Shown here piece by piece: positions 54,805 through 63,850 of a stretch of 64,000 bases of DNA. The notes beneath the pieces are model-generated. The model did no database searches. It saw only the letters and a program-made list of their open reading frames with translations, and was not told the DNA's origin. Origin of the DNA: Sulfopaludibacter sp963815475. GTDB taxonomy: Bacteria > Acidobacteriota > Terriglobia > Bryobacterales > Bryobacteraceae. The stretch lies in the NCBI GenBank assembly GCA_963815475.1, contig CAWFHD010000001.1, forward strand, positions 806,001 through 870,000. Direction: 5' to 3'. Position 1 is the first letter of the stretch. Each line of letters begins with the position of its first letter. A program made the position numbers and the translations under genes.

Positions 54805-55392
54805 TTAAGCAGTCTGGCGGCGCCGGTCGTACAGGCGAACCACCGCAACCAGGACCAGCGCGAGCGCCAGCAGCACGCCGACCATGGTCCACATATTGTC
54901 TTTCAGGAATGCTTTGGCGCCTTCCTCTCCCATCTTCATTCCCAGGTAGGCCTCGCCAAAATAGCGAGTGACGCGCGCCAGCAGCATCACCGCCAGGAAC
55001 TGCGTCAGGCCAGTGTGCAGCACGCCGGCCGACACCACGAACACCTTCAGCGGAAGCGGAATGAACGGCACCACCGCGGGAATGAACACCGTCACCAGGC
55101 CGAAGCGCTGGAACCATTGGCGGAACTTTTGTGGCTTATCCGGAGCCGGCACTTTGATCCACCGGCGTCCGCCTGTGCGCGCCGCCTGGAACAGGCCGAG
55201 GTTGCCGATCAGGGACCCGGCCGTCGCCATGCCGGCAGTAAGCCATGCGTGCTCGGGCGATTTCACAGCCACTAAAATCAGCATGATATCGAGGACTGCG
55301 GGCAGGGGAACGCCTGCGCCATCCAACAATGCGAGCAGGAAAACACCGATAGGACCGAAGGCTACCAGGGCCTCTGTAATATGGTGGAGCAA
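54805..55392 (-). CDS. DedA/VTT-domain inner-membrane protein
   Basis: A 195-residue polytopic protein. GVFLLALLDGAGVPLPAVLD, HAWLTAGMATAGSLIGNLGL, and the FGLVTVFIPAVVPFIPLPLK segment, which corresponds to the VTT/SNARE-associated family motif of lipid-scramblase-like membrane proteins. In bacteria the family affects membrane potential and polyprenyl-lipid recycling. Seven bases after the permease, in the same unit. Confidence 0.85.
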   Translation of the reverse strand: MLHHITEALVAFGPIGVFLLALLDGAGVPLPAVLDIMLILVAVKSPEHAWLTAGMATAGSLIGNLGLFQAARTGGRRWIKVPAPDKPQKFRQWFQRFGLVTVFIPAVVPFIPLPLKVFVVSAGVLHTGLTQFLAVMLLARVTRYFGEAYLGMKMGEEGAKAFLKDNMWTMVGVLLALALVLVAVVRLYDRRRQTA

Positions 55393-55399
55393 ACCTTTA

Positions 55400-56636
55400 T
55401 TAGATCATGTCGGCGAACGATTTTCTCAATTTGTAGAACCACGCGTGGCCCATGACAAACACCACCGCCGCCAGAATCCAGAACTTCCAGAGCGAGCCGA
55501 ACGCCGGTGCATGGTGCTCCAGTAGAATAGCGCGGTAACCGCGCACCAGAATGCAGATGGGGTTCTTGGAAAGCAGCGCAATGGCCCACTGCGGCAGTTT
55601 ATTCCACGACTCTTCTGGGTAGCAGATAGGCGACATGAAGAACCAGATCGTCAATACGAATCCGATGAGCTGTCCCAGGTCGCGCACGAATGCGCCTAGC
55701 GCCGCCAGGAACCATGCCAGCCCGGCCGTGAACATCACTTGCGGAATCACCAGCAGGGGCAGCCACAAGACCGTCGCGGGGACCGAGTGGCGCAGAGCCA
55801 GCAGCATCGCGCAGAACACCAGCACCGCAAAGAATTCGCTGACCAGACCGCCCGTCACCAGGTTGAATGGCAGCGTCTCCACCGCGAAGACCAGTTTCTT
55901 GACGAAATTGCGATGGTCGATCACCACCGTGGGCGCGCGCCCCACCGCTTCGCTAAAGGCCAGCCACGGCAGCATTCCGGCTACGAAATAGAGCACGTAG
56001 CCCGCGCGGCTCGGGTCGCCCGGGAAGGTGGCGCGCAACACCAGGCTGAACACGAAAAAGTAGGTCAGGATCAGGAACAGCGGATTCATCACGGTCCACA
56101 GCGATCCGCCGAAGGAGCCGCGATAGCGTCCCAGCACTTCGCGCCGCACCATTACGCGAATCAGCCCGCGATTCCGCCACACTGTAAGCACTGGGTAGAC
56201 GAACGCTCGCCCGATGGAGCGCAAGGCCTGCACACGGCCGAGCGCCGCTCGCGTCGTGACCACGGTGCGCCCGAGCCGCGCCTGCCCGCCGGCCACTTCC
56301 GCCTCCACCAGAAGGAACGGCCAGCCTTGCTCGTAATACCAGCACACATCCTCTTGCAGCGGCGAGATCCAAAACTGGTAGCGCCCGTCTTCCTCCGGCA
56401 TCTCCAATTCGACTTGCACGTTCGCCGTTTCACCCGACTTCAGATCGCCGGGATAGAACGCGCGGGCCATCGACGATCACCGTTCCGGTCTCGGCATCGA
56501 AGAGGTGGTAGCCCAGCGCGAAGCCTTCGCTCTTGCGCCAAGTCTGAGTGGAAGTATTGCGGATTTCGAAGCTCACGTGCACTACACGAGCAGACCCATC
56601 TAGCGTAGCTCGTGGATTGCCGTAAGCCGCGCTCAT
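55400..56636 (-). CDS. ABC-2 polysaccharide export permease with N-terminal beta-domain, one frameshift
   Basis: About 411 residues when one extra base near 56460 is removed (1237 minus 1 is 412 codons). Residues 1-110 (HVSFEIRNTSTQTWRKSEGF, GYHLFDAETGTVIVDGPR, FYPGDLKSGETANVQVELEM, WPFLLVEAEV) form a beta-sandwich resembling the C-terminal carbohydrate-binding domain of Wzt-type ATPases. From about 150 comes the Wzm-like six-helix permease (LIRVMVRREVLGRYRGSFGG, SPICYPEESWNKLP). Such a beta domain on the permease is unusual. No ATPase is adjacent. Start overlaps the upstream stop (ATGA). Confidence 0.85.
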
Positions 56637-58607
56637 GTATACAGCCATCCAGGGTAGCGCTCACGCACCGGACCGATCTTCCGGCCCACGGCATAAATGC
56701 CATCGCCGCGATGTACTGTCTCCAGCCGATATCGCTCCAGCAGATGAAGTACCCAGCCGAACTCGGGATGCGGCTCGTCGCGGAACTCACCGGTTTCGAG
56801 CAACGTCACTTCGAAGCCGGAGTTCTCAAAGAGCTTGTGGATCTCGCGCGCCGTATATTCGCGATTGTGGCGCGCATCCACTTCGCCCGATTCGGCGGGC
56901 TTGATGTAGGAGTGAAAAAAGCCCGGATGATAGCCCAGCAGAATGGCCGAGATGCCGCGCAGCGCGGCCACGTTAGGCGTCGTGAGCACCAGATGCCCGC
57001 CGGGAGCCAGAATGCGATTCACCTCGCTCATGAGGTGCATTGGATCTTCGAACAGGTGCTCGATCAGTTCGCCGCAAAGCACCGTGGAGAATTCGCCATC
57101 GCGATAAGGAAAGCGGTCCTTTTCGGCATCGAAGTGATCGATGTCGCAGGCGAAGGATCTCTCCATCCGTCGAAGTCACCTCGCGATGGTCGGTGCGGCC
57201 CAGTTTGCCGTAATAACATCCGCGCACGTGACCGTACCCCAGCTTGGTATGCAAAGCCGGCGTGATCTGCAGATATGCGCCCATCTCCAGGATGGAATCG
57301 TTCGGGCCGCCGGGCGGCGTGATCTCCAGAGTCTTCACCAGGCGGGTTTCATGCGTGTCCGAGATAGCCGCGAGCCTCATCGTTGACGGCCCAACCTCGC
57401 AGGTAGGGCGCTAACTCGGGGACCTCAGCAGGCGCCGCGGGCCGCGGGCCGGGAGCCGCGGAAGATGCGACGGGTCCAGGCTCGGTTTGCGGCGCTGCCC
57501 CCTGCAGACACCTGCACGTACTGCTCGCGCCACAGCTACCCAATTGCATTCTCGCGCTACATAGTCGCGCGCCCTCTCTCCCAGTGCCTTCGCCACTTCG
57601 GGCCGCGACACCAGCAGATTCAGATATTCGAAGATGAGATCTTCTTCGCCCGCGCCAACCGGCACTTGCAGGCAGACGTCGTCGGGGAACTCGGCAAAGG
57701 AGCCGATGTCCGAAACCAGCACCGCCTTGCCCAACCCGAGCGAGCGCAAGAGCGTCCCCGAGCTTTCCCCCACCGTGGGGTAGCGCAGGTTGAGCACGAT
57801 ATCGCAGGCGCCCAGGTAGCCGACGAACTCTTCGATGGGCGTGAAGCCCAGCACCCGAACATTCGCCGACAGCCCCATGCGAGCGGATCATCGGTTCGAG
57901 CGGAAACTCCGGATGCGGTTCGCCCACCAGGATCATGCGCGCGTTGGGCGCCAGGCGGATCAGGCGGCGAAATGCCCGCAGCGATTCGGCAATCCGCTTA
58001 TACGGCTTGAGGAATCCGAAGACACCCACCAGCGGCGTCAATTCATCCAATCCGAGTTTGTGGCGGTAGCCGTTACGGTCCGCCGTGGGAATCCAAGCTC
58101 CGTGCGGGATCACTGCCACAGGCCCCTTAAACCCCGATGCCCGGACCTCGCGCTCCATGAAGCGGCTGTGGACGATCACGCCCTTGGCGCTTTCCAGCAG
58201 CCGGCGCGTCATGGGCAAGCCCTCATAATCGGGACCCACTTCCAGCTTCCGCACGCGCTCGGCGAATTCGCGCGCCTGCGACGCCGCCGTTATATTCGCA
58301 CTCGCGAATATACGCGTCCCAATAGCCGCGACGTGATGGTCAAATCGGTGATCAGGTGATGCAGATTCGATTCGTGCAGCACCACCATGCCCGGATGCCG
58401 TAGCGCCGTCTCGTAAACGAAATCGTGAAAGCCGTTATTTCCGATGTGGTAGAGGATCGCGTCGAAGCCCGCGGGATCGAACGCTTGATCGGCGCTAGAG
58501 AAAATCTCCAGATCCACCAACGGCCGCAGCGATTCGATCAGCGCTTCGGAATAATCGGCGATCCCGCTCCGCGCCGGCGGCAGCGGGGAGAAATACGCCA
58601 CACGCAT
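56633..58607 (-). CDS. Glycosyltransferase (GT4) fused to SAM methyltransferase, seven frameshifts
   Basis: The first part starts MRVAYFSPLPPARSGIADYS and continues with HIGNNGFHDFVYETALRHPG, HESNLHHLITDL, VIPHGAWIP, FGFLKPYKRIAESLRAF and SSGTLLRSLGLGKAVLVSDI, a GT4-type enzyme. After a Pro-rich linker (about residue 420) comes PYLRGWAVNDEARGYL, LEITPPGG, LEMGAYLQITPALHTKLGYG, ACDIDHFDAEKDRFPYRDG and LAPGGHLVLTTPNVAAL, a class I methyltransferase. Extra bases near 58325, 58276, 57879, 57524, 57508, 57354 and 57159: 1975 minus 7 is exactly 656 codons. The fusion is inferred; two adjacent genes remain possible. Confidence 0.78.
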
Positions 58608-58609
58608 CG

Positions 58610-60487
58610 TCAGCGCACCAGCTCGAGAGTGAAGGCGCCAAGGCTGAGCGGAATCTTGATCTGGAGCGGCGTCCGTGCCGCATCGCGCGCGTAGAAAACT
58701 TCGAAAGTGAAGTCGGACTTCGGCCCCCGTACCGAAACCACAACGTGATCGGTGACGGTGGATTTCTTATCCACCATGATGTTCTGGGCGCCGGTGTAGT
58801 CGGTCTTCACCGAGTACGCCGACCCCATCCACACCTGATTCGGAGGAGTGACCCTTCCCTGCCCCAGTTCCATGCGCGAGTAATAGAGGAAGGCCAGGGC
58901 ATCACGCGCGCACGATGGAATGTCGAAGGTACTCTTACCGGGCTTGGCGCCGCCATCGGGAACGAGCGTGAGGCGCTCGGCCGAGCCGGCCTTCTGGTCG
59001 AAGGTGGTCTTCTCGCGAGTCTTCTTACCGGCGTGATTGAATTCCCGCTCCAACTCCTGGGAACAGAGCGATGGGGTCGTCGTGGAATGAATCCGATCGA
59101 CAATGGAGAAGCCGGGAACACCGGCGTTCACAGTGGCTTCGAACTCCCAACCCCTATCCGATTTGTGGGCGCTCAGGCTGGCTTCGCCGAGACTCAGGCC
59201 GCTTTGCCAATTGATGCTGTAACGCAGCGTCTCGCCCTGCCAGGGAAAACCGGTCTGGGCTGCAGCGGCCCCCGCAAAAAGCAGAACGGCAAGGGAAAGC
59301 CGAACGCCACCTTCATATTTCATTTGCTTCATCTGTGAGCTATGCTCTGGCCGGTCGATGCGCTCAGACGCGATGGACGGCCGATTAACAACCTCGTGGA
59401 ATACTTCCAGCGTGCGCTGGGCGGTTTTCTGCCAACTGAAGTGCGCGGCGCGCTGCAGGCCAAGCCGTTCCATACGGGCGCGCAGTTCGTTATCCAATAG
59501 CAGGTCGGCCAGTGCGCGCACAATCTGGTCTACCGCGTAAGGATCGAACACGATCGCCGCGCCATCCACCACCTCGGGCAGGGCTGTTGTATTCGAGCAC
59601 GTAACGGCCCGTCCACAGGCCATCGCCTCCAGCGCGGGCAGTCCGAAACCTTCGTAAAAAGATGGGAATACGAACAGGTCGCAGGCGTTGTAGAGCTGCA
59701 AAAGATCGGTATCGGAAACGAATCCGCAGAATTGGATTCGGTCGGACACACCCGATTCGCGAGCGGCTTCGTGAATCCTATCGAAGAACCAGGTCGGTTT
59801 GCCGGCCAGCACCAGATTGTGTTTCAGTTGCGGATAGGCACGCACCAGGCGAGCGAAGGCATGGATGAGACCAATGTGATTCTTGCGCGGCTGCAGGTCT
59901 CCCACCGACAGAATGAACGGCCCGCCAATCGAGAATCTTTCGCGCACAGTAGCGGTAGCCGCTTCGCGCGAGATGGGACGAAACTCCGAGGCGGCCGCGT
60001 TCGGCACCACTACCACTTTGTCTTCGTCCAAGTCTCCGTACACTTTCAAAATCGACTTGCGAGAGAACTCTGTCCCGGTCAGTATTTTGGCGGCGCTGTT
60101 CACGGTGCGGCGCACAGTCCACTGCAGTTGGCGCGCGCGGATCCGGGGGAAATACTCGGGGTGTTCCAGAAAACTGACGTCATGCACGCTCACCACTACC
60201 GGAACGCGGCATCCGATGGGCGCCGTGTATTGCACGTGCAACAAATCCGGCCGATCCTCGCGCACTTTGCGAGCCAGCTCCAAACCAAGGCGCATGAATG
60301 GATTGGCGGAAATAAGGCGGGTCCGGATGTTGGCGGGCATGGAGAGCCGAGCCGCCTCCGTGGAGACGTAAGCGATAAACTCGCACTCCCGATCCCTCGC
60401 CGAAAAAGCGTTCAGAAGGCTCCGAACGTAGACCTCATTTCCGGTGAGGTGACGGCCGATGGCGTGGGCATCAACGGCGAAACGCAT
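58610..60487 (-). CDS. Glycosyltransferase (GT4) with C-terminal DUF3108-like exported domain in one frame
   Basis: A single intact frame of 625 codons. Residues 1-385 are a GT4-type enzyme (MRFAVDAHAIGRHLTGNEVY, SVHDVSFLEHPEYFP, LSVGDLQPRKNHIGL, FVFPSFYEGFGLPALEAMAC). Then MKQMKYEGGVRLSLAVLLFA, a typical signal or anchor, and a DUF3108-like beta domain to the end. Either the region is a true fusion with a membrane anchor linking cytosolic transferase to periplasmic domain, or two genes (the second from about 59329) appear joined. No ribosome-binding site is obvious before MKQMK. Two bases separate it from the next gene. Confidence 0.8.
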   Translation of the reverse strand: MRFAVDAHAIGRHLTGNEVYVRSLLNAFSARDRECEFIAYVSTEAARLSMPANIRTRLISANPFMRLGLELARKVREDRPDLLHVQYTAPIGCRVPVVVSVHDVSFLEHPEYFPRIRARQLQWTVRRTVNSAAKILTGTEFSRKSILKVYGDLDEDKVVVVPNAAASEFRPISREAATATVRERFSIGGPFILSVGDLQPRKNHIGLIHAFARLVRAYPQLKHNLVLAGKPTWFFDRIHEAARESGVSDRIQFCGFVSDTDLLQLYNACDLFVFPSFYEGFGLPALEAMACGRAVTCSNTTALPEVVDGAAIVFDPYAVDQIVRALADLLLDNELRARMERLGLQRAAHFSWQKTAQRTLEVFHEVVNRPSIASERIDRPEHSSQMKQMKYEGGVRLSLAVLLFAGAAAAQTGFPWQGETLRYSINWQSGLSLGEASLSAHKSDRGWEFEATVNAGVPGFSIVDRIHSTTTPSLCSQELEREFNHAGKKTREKTTFDQKAGSAERLTLVPDGGAKPGKSTFDIPSCARDALAFLYYSRMELGQGRVTPPNQVWMGSAYSVKTDYTGAQNIMVDKKSTVTDHVVVSVRGPKSDFTFEVFYARDAARTPLQIKIPLSLGAFTLELVR

Positions 60488-60529
60488 TAACCCCACCAGT
60501 ATAGCGGACCATAGTGCCACAGGGGCGTG

Positions 60530-61708
60530 TTAAAAATCCAAGTTTTTCCAGGCGGCTTCCCATGTAAACTCTTTTTCCATCAACAGCCTGCCAGCCAAAC
60601 CGAGGCGCGCTCTCAGGTCCCTGCACGCCAGTAGCCGGGAAACGGCCTCGGCGAATCCGGACGCTCCGTCCGCCAGTAACAAGTGTTCCTCAGCGCACGC
60701 CCGCAGACCCTCGGCGCCCACGGAAGTCGAAACTACAGGCAGCCCTGCCGCCCACGCTTCCAGGATCTTGAGCCGCGTTCCGCTCCCGGTCAGCAGCGGA
60801 ACCACAGCCACGCGCGACCGAGCCAGCTCCCGCACCGCGTCATCCATCTCCCCCACCACCTCGATACGGGAATCGCCCGATGTGTATTGCTTCACGGCCC
60901 ACGCGTTCTTGCCCGCCAGCCGCCAGACCAGGTACGGCCAGCGATCGCGCAATCGAGGCCAAATCTCACGGCGAAAGAATCGCACCGCGGCGACATTCGG
61001 GTGATACTCCATGTTCCCCGAAAACACCACGGCCTCCTCGTCGAGGTGTGGAGGCACCGGCGTCCACGGAAGGGCGTTCGGGTAGACACGAAACTTCGCA
61101 GCCGGCGCGATGCCGCTAGCGTGGATGGCGTCGGCTTCCGAAGTGGCCAATACTTCCGAGAATCGCGGCAACAGCGACCGCTCCAGTTGCAGCGCAGCCT
61201 TGCAAAAAACGCGATGCGCCAAACCGGCAGCGCCCCGATCCACAGCGGCGCACCGTTCATGCAGGCGCGATTCGATATTGTGCAGGTCGAGCACGGTGCG
61301 GTCGCACACCGGAGCGATCTGTTCCCAATACGGCGCGCACCAGAAATGCTCTATGATTCCGATGGCGTAGCGGCGACCGGCCACCGCCTGTGCGATGGGA
61401 TTGGCGAAACCGGAGAAGCGGTCGACCAGTGGAGGCACGCGGCGCGACACGCGCACGGCGTTGCGAGCCGCCTTGGCCGCCAGCGTGCGGCTGTTGGCGG
61501 GTAGATCCAAAACGAAAATGTCACGCGCCCGTCCCGGCGGCACTAGCGCACGAGGATCGGGCGTGCCCGGCTGCCGGAATACGATCAGGTCCACGGTGTG
61601 CGCCTGCGCCAGATACTCCAGCAGCGATGCGGTGCGCAGGGCTCCTCCGCCCGCGATGGGGTAGGGCGCTTCGGGCGCCAGCAGCAGAGCTGCGGGCCTA
61701 CTTGCCAA
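60530..61708 (-). CDS. Glycosyltransferase family 4 (GT4-like)
   Basis: A 392-residue cytosolic transferase of GT-B fold. LLLAPEAPYPIAGGGALRTA is the acceptor-domain opening, HNIESRLHERCAAVDRGA follows, and the donor domain shows FSGNMEYHPNVAAVRFF, SRVAVVPLLTGSGTRLKILE and AWAAGLPVVSTSVGAEGL, the EX7E-like end. Part of the envelope-glycan cluster; its start overlaps the upstream glycosyltransferase by 11 bases. Confidence 0.88.
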   Translation of the reverse strand: MASRPAALLLAPEAPYPIAGGGALRTASLLEYLAQAHTVDLIVFRQPGTPDPRALVPPGRARDIFVLDLPANSRTLAAKAARNAVRVSRRVPPLVDRFSGFANPIAQAVAGRRYAIGIIEHFWCAPYWEQIAPVCDRTVLDLHNIESRLHERCAAVDRGAAGLAHRVFCKAALQLERSLLPRFSEVLATSEADAIHASGIAPAAKFRVYPNALPWTPVPPHLDEEAVVFSGNMEYHPNVAAVRFFRREIWPRLRDRWPYLVWRLAGKNAWAVKQYTSGDSRIEVVGEMDDAVRELARSRVAVVPLLTGSGTRLKILEAWAAGLPVVSTSVGAEGLRACAEEHLLLADGASGFAEAVSRLLACRDLRARLGLAGRLLMEKEFTWEAAWKNLDF

Positions 61709-62750
61709 AGCGCCGCCTCGCTTCCTTGTAAACTTCGTAGGTGGCGCGTGCCGTCCGCGCCCAGGAAAACTCCGCCGCCCTTGCCAGCGAACGCGTCCGC
61801 CACTGGCACGCCCAATCGGAGGATGCTGCCGCGGCTTCCATCGCCACGCTTAATTCTTCCGCGCCATCGGCGTACACCACCGCGTCGCCGCCCGCTTCCC
61901 GAACGGCGCGCGACGCGATTACGCACGTGCCGCACTGCATCGCTTCCAGCACCGGCAAGCCGAAGCCCTCGTACAGCGACGGGTAAACGAATGCCAGCGC
62001 TCCCGAGTAAAGCCCCGGCAGGTCGGCATCCGGAACTTCGCCCAGGATGCGCAGGCCGGGTTCGTCCGCCAGTTCCGGAAAATCGGCGCGCCGCCTTCCC
62101 GCCAGCACCAGGTCGACATCGTGCCGAAGGCGAACCGCCCGCCACGCGTCCAGCAGCGTCAGCAGATTCTTGCGCGGCTCCAGCGTGCCGACGAAGAGAA
62201 AATAACGACGCCCCGGCGCAGTTTCGACCGCGCGCATCCACGACGGAGCAGCTTCGGGCACCGCCACCACGCGGTCGGGACGCAGACGGAACCGGTCGAT
62301 GGCCTGGCACCGCACCGCCTCACCTGGCGTTACGATCATGGTGGCAATTCCCAGGTCGAGGATCACGGGGGTGCGCCGCTTGACCCGTTGCGCGGCGTGA
62401 TGCCAGCGCTCATCCATCCACGGCGAAAGGTCGTGCAGGGTCATCACGCTGGGGCGTCGCGAGAGATAGGGGACGGCAAAATCGGGGCCATGCACCAGGT
62501 CGGCGTGCAGGCGGCCCATTTCCCGCGCGATGCCCCAGAGCCACCAGCGGCGTTCCGCGGTATTGCGCGGCCCGCCGCCGCGCTTCAAGTTATCGGGAGC
62601 GCCGTCCGGCACGCGGAAGGGCTGGTCTGAGATCAAAATGAATTCGTCGGCAGGAAAACAGCGCGCCAGCGCCAGGCTCAACTCGGAAGTGTACCGCGCC
62701 AACCCGCCGCTCGAAAGCGTGAGCGAACTGGCTTCGATGGCGACTCGCAT
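61698..62750 (-). CDS. Glycosyltransferase family 4 (GT4-like)
   Basis: A 350-residue GT-B transferase. MRVAIEASSLTLSSGGLARY, LISDQPFRVPDG, MTLHDLSPWMDERWH, then YFLFVGTLEPRKNLLTLLDA and YPSLYEGFGLPVLEAMQCG with the EX7E motif, as in mannosyl- and rhamnosyltransferases. It overlaps the downstream transferase and follows rfbB by 49 bases, consistent with rhamnose-containing glycan assembly. Confidence 0.9.
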   Translation of the reverse strand: MRVAIEASSLTLSSGGLARYTSELSLALARCFPADEFILISDQPFRVPDGAPDNLKRGGGPRNTAERRWWLWGIAREMGRLHADLVHGPDFAVPYLSRRPSVMTLHDLSPWMDERWHHAAQRVKRRTPVILDLGIATMIVTPGEAVRCQAIDRFRLRPDRVVAVPEAAPSWMRAVETAPGRRYFLFVGTLEPRKNLLTLLDAWRAVRLRHDVDLVLAGRRRADFPELADEPGLRILGEVPDADLPGLYSGALAFVYPSLYEGFGLPVLEAMQCGTCVIASRAVREAGGDAVVYADGAEELSVAMEAAAASSDWACQWRTRSLARAAEFSWARTARATYEVYKEARRRFGK

Positions 62751-62799
62751 GGGCTAAATCCAGGGCCGGGGAGGGGGCCGCCCCAGTGCCGGATTGTCT

Positions 62800-63819
62800 T
62801 TAACTGGTCACCGTCCGGCTGCCATAGTTCGTCTCATAGTATTCCCGGTAAGCGCCACTGCGAACGCGCTCCACCCAGCCGGAATTCTGTCGATACCAGT
62901 CGATGGTGCGCGCCAGCCCGGCCTCAAAATTCATGGCCGGCGACCATCCGGTTTCGCGCATCAGCTTTTCGCTGGAGAGCGCATAGCGGCGGTCATGACC
63001 CGGACGGTCCGTCACGTAACGGATCAGGCTCTCGGGCGCGCCTGTCAGCGTCAGCACCTGGTGCACCACATCCAGATTGGGTAGCGATCGATTGCCGCCG
63101 ATATTGTAGATCTCGCCGTCGCGGCCCTTCTCCAGCACCGCCATGATGCCGCGGCAATGATCGTCCACGTAGAGCCAGTCCCGCACCTGCTGTCCATCGC
63201 CGTAGACCGGCAGCGGCCGATCGTCAAATGCGTTCGAGATCATCAGCGGGATTAGCTTCTCTGGAAACTGGTAGGGTCCGTAATTGTTGGACGCGCGGGT
63301 AATCAACACCGGCAGTTTGTAGGTTACGAAGTACGATCGCGCCAGCAGGTCAGACCCGGCTTTGGACGCGGAGTACGGGCTGCTCGGATTGAGCGGGGAC
63401 TCTTCGGTGGCTTCGGCGGGCGCCTCCAAGCTTCCGTAAACTTCATCGGTGGAAATATGGACGAAGCGCTTGATGCCGTTCCTGCGGGCGCTTTCCAGCA
63501 TCGTGAAGCTGCCACGGAAGTTCGTATCGATCACCGGCTCCGGCGACAGGATACTGCGGTCCACGTGCGATTCCGCGGCGAAGTGAACGATGGCATCCGG
63601 CTTCTCTTCGTTGAGCAGCGAATCCACCAGCTTGGCATCGCCGATGTCGCCGTGGACAAAGCGGTAGCGCTCATTGCCGTCCACAGCCGCCAGATTTTCT
63701 AGATTGCCGGCGTAAGTAAGCTTGTCGAGATTGACGACGCGCCATTCGGAGCCCGCAATCGCCATGCGGACAAAGGCCGAGCCGATGAATCCGGCGCCGC
63801 CGGTGACTAAGATTTTCAT
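62800..63819 (-). CDS. rfbB: dTDP-glucose 4,6-dehydratase
   Basis: Second step of dTDP-L-rhamnose synthesis. The 339-residue SDR enzyme has the NAD motif TGGAGFIGSAFVR, HFAAESHVDRSI, STDEVYGSLE, the YSASKAGSDLL catalytic Tyr/Lys, and NNYGPYQFPEKLIPL, all characteristic. Frame intact. It follows rfbC by about 30 bases. Confidence 0.95.
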   Translation of the reverse strand: MKILVTGGAGFIGSAFVRMAIAGSEWRVVNLDKLTYAGNLENLAAVDGNERYRFVHGDIGDAKLVDSLLNEEKPDAIVHFAAESHVDRSILSPEPVIDTNFRGSFTMLESARRNGIKRFVHISTDEVYGSLEAPAEATEESPLNPSSPYSASKAGSDLLARSYFVTYKLPVLITRASNNYGPYQFPEKLIPLMISNAFDDRPLPVYGDGQQVRDWLYVDDHCRGIMAVLEKGRDGEIYNIGGNRSLPNLDVVHQVLTLTGAPESLIRYVTDRPGHDRRYALSSEKLMRETGWSPAMNFEAGLARTIDWYRQNSGWVERVRSGAYREYYETNYGSRTVTS

Positions 63820-63850
63820 AAGCGGGAAAGGTACTTTCGCCGGTGAAATG

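Noticed and set aside
57354..58254. A secreted glycan-binding protein from the Pro-rich part of the minus strand.
   Set aside because: It is the frame-shifted linker and transferase of the GT4-methyltransferase gene.
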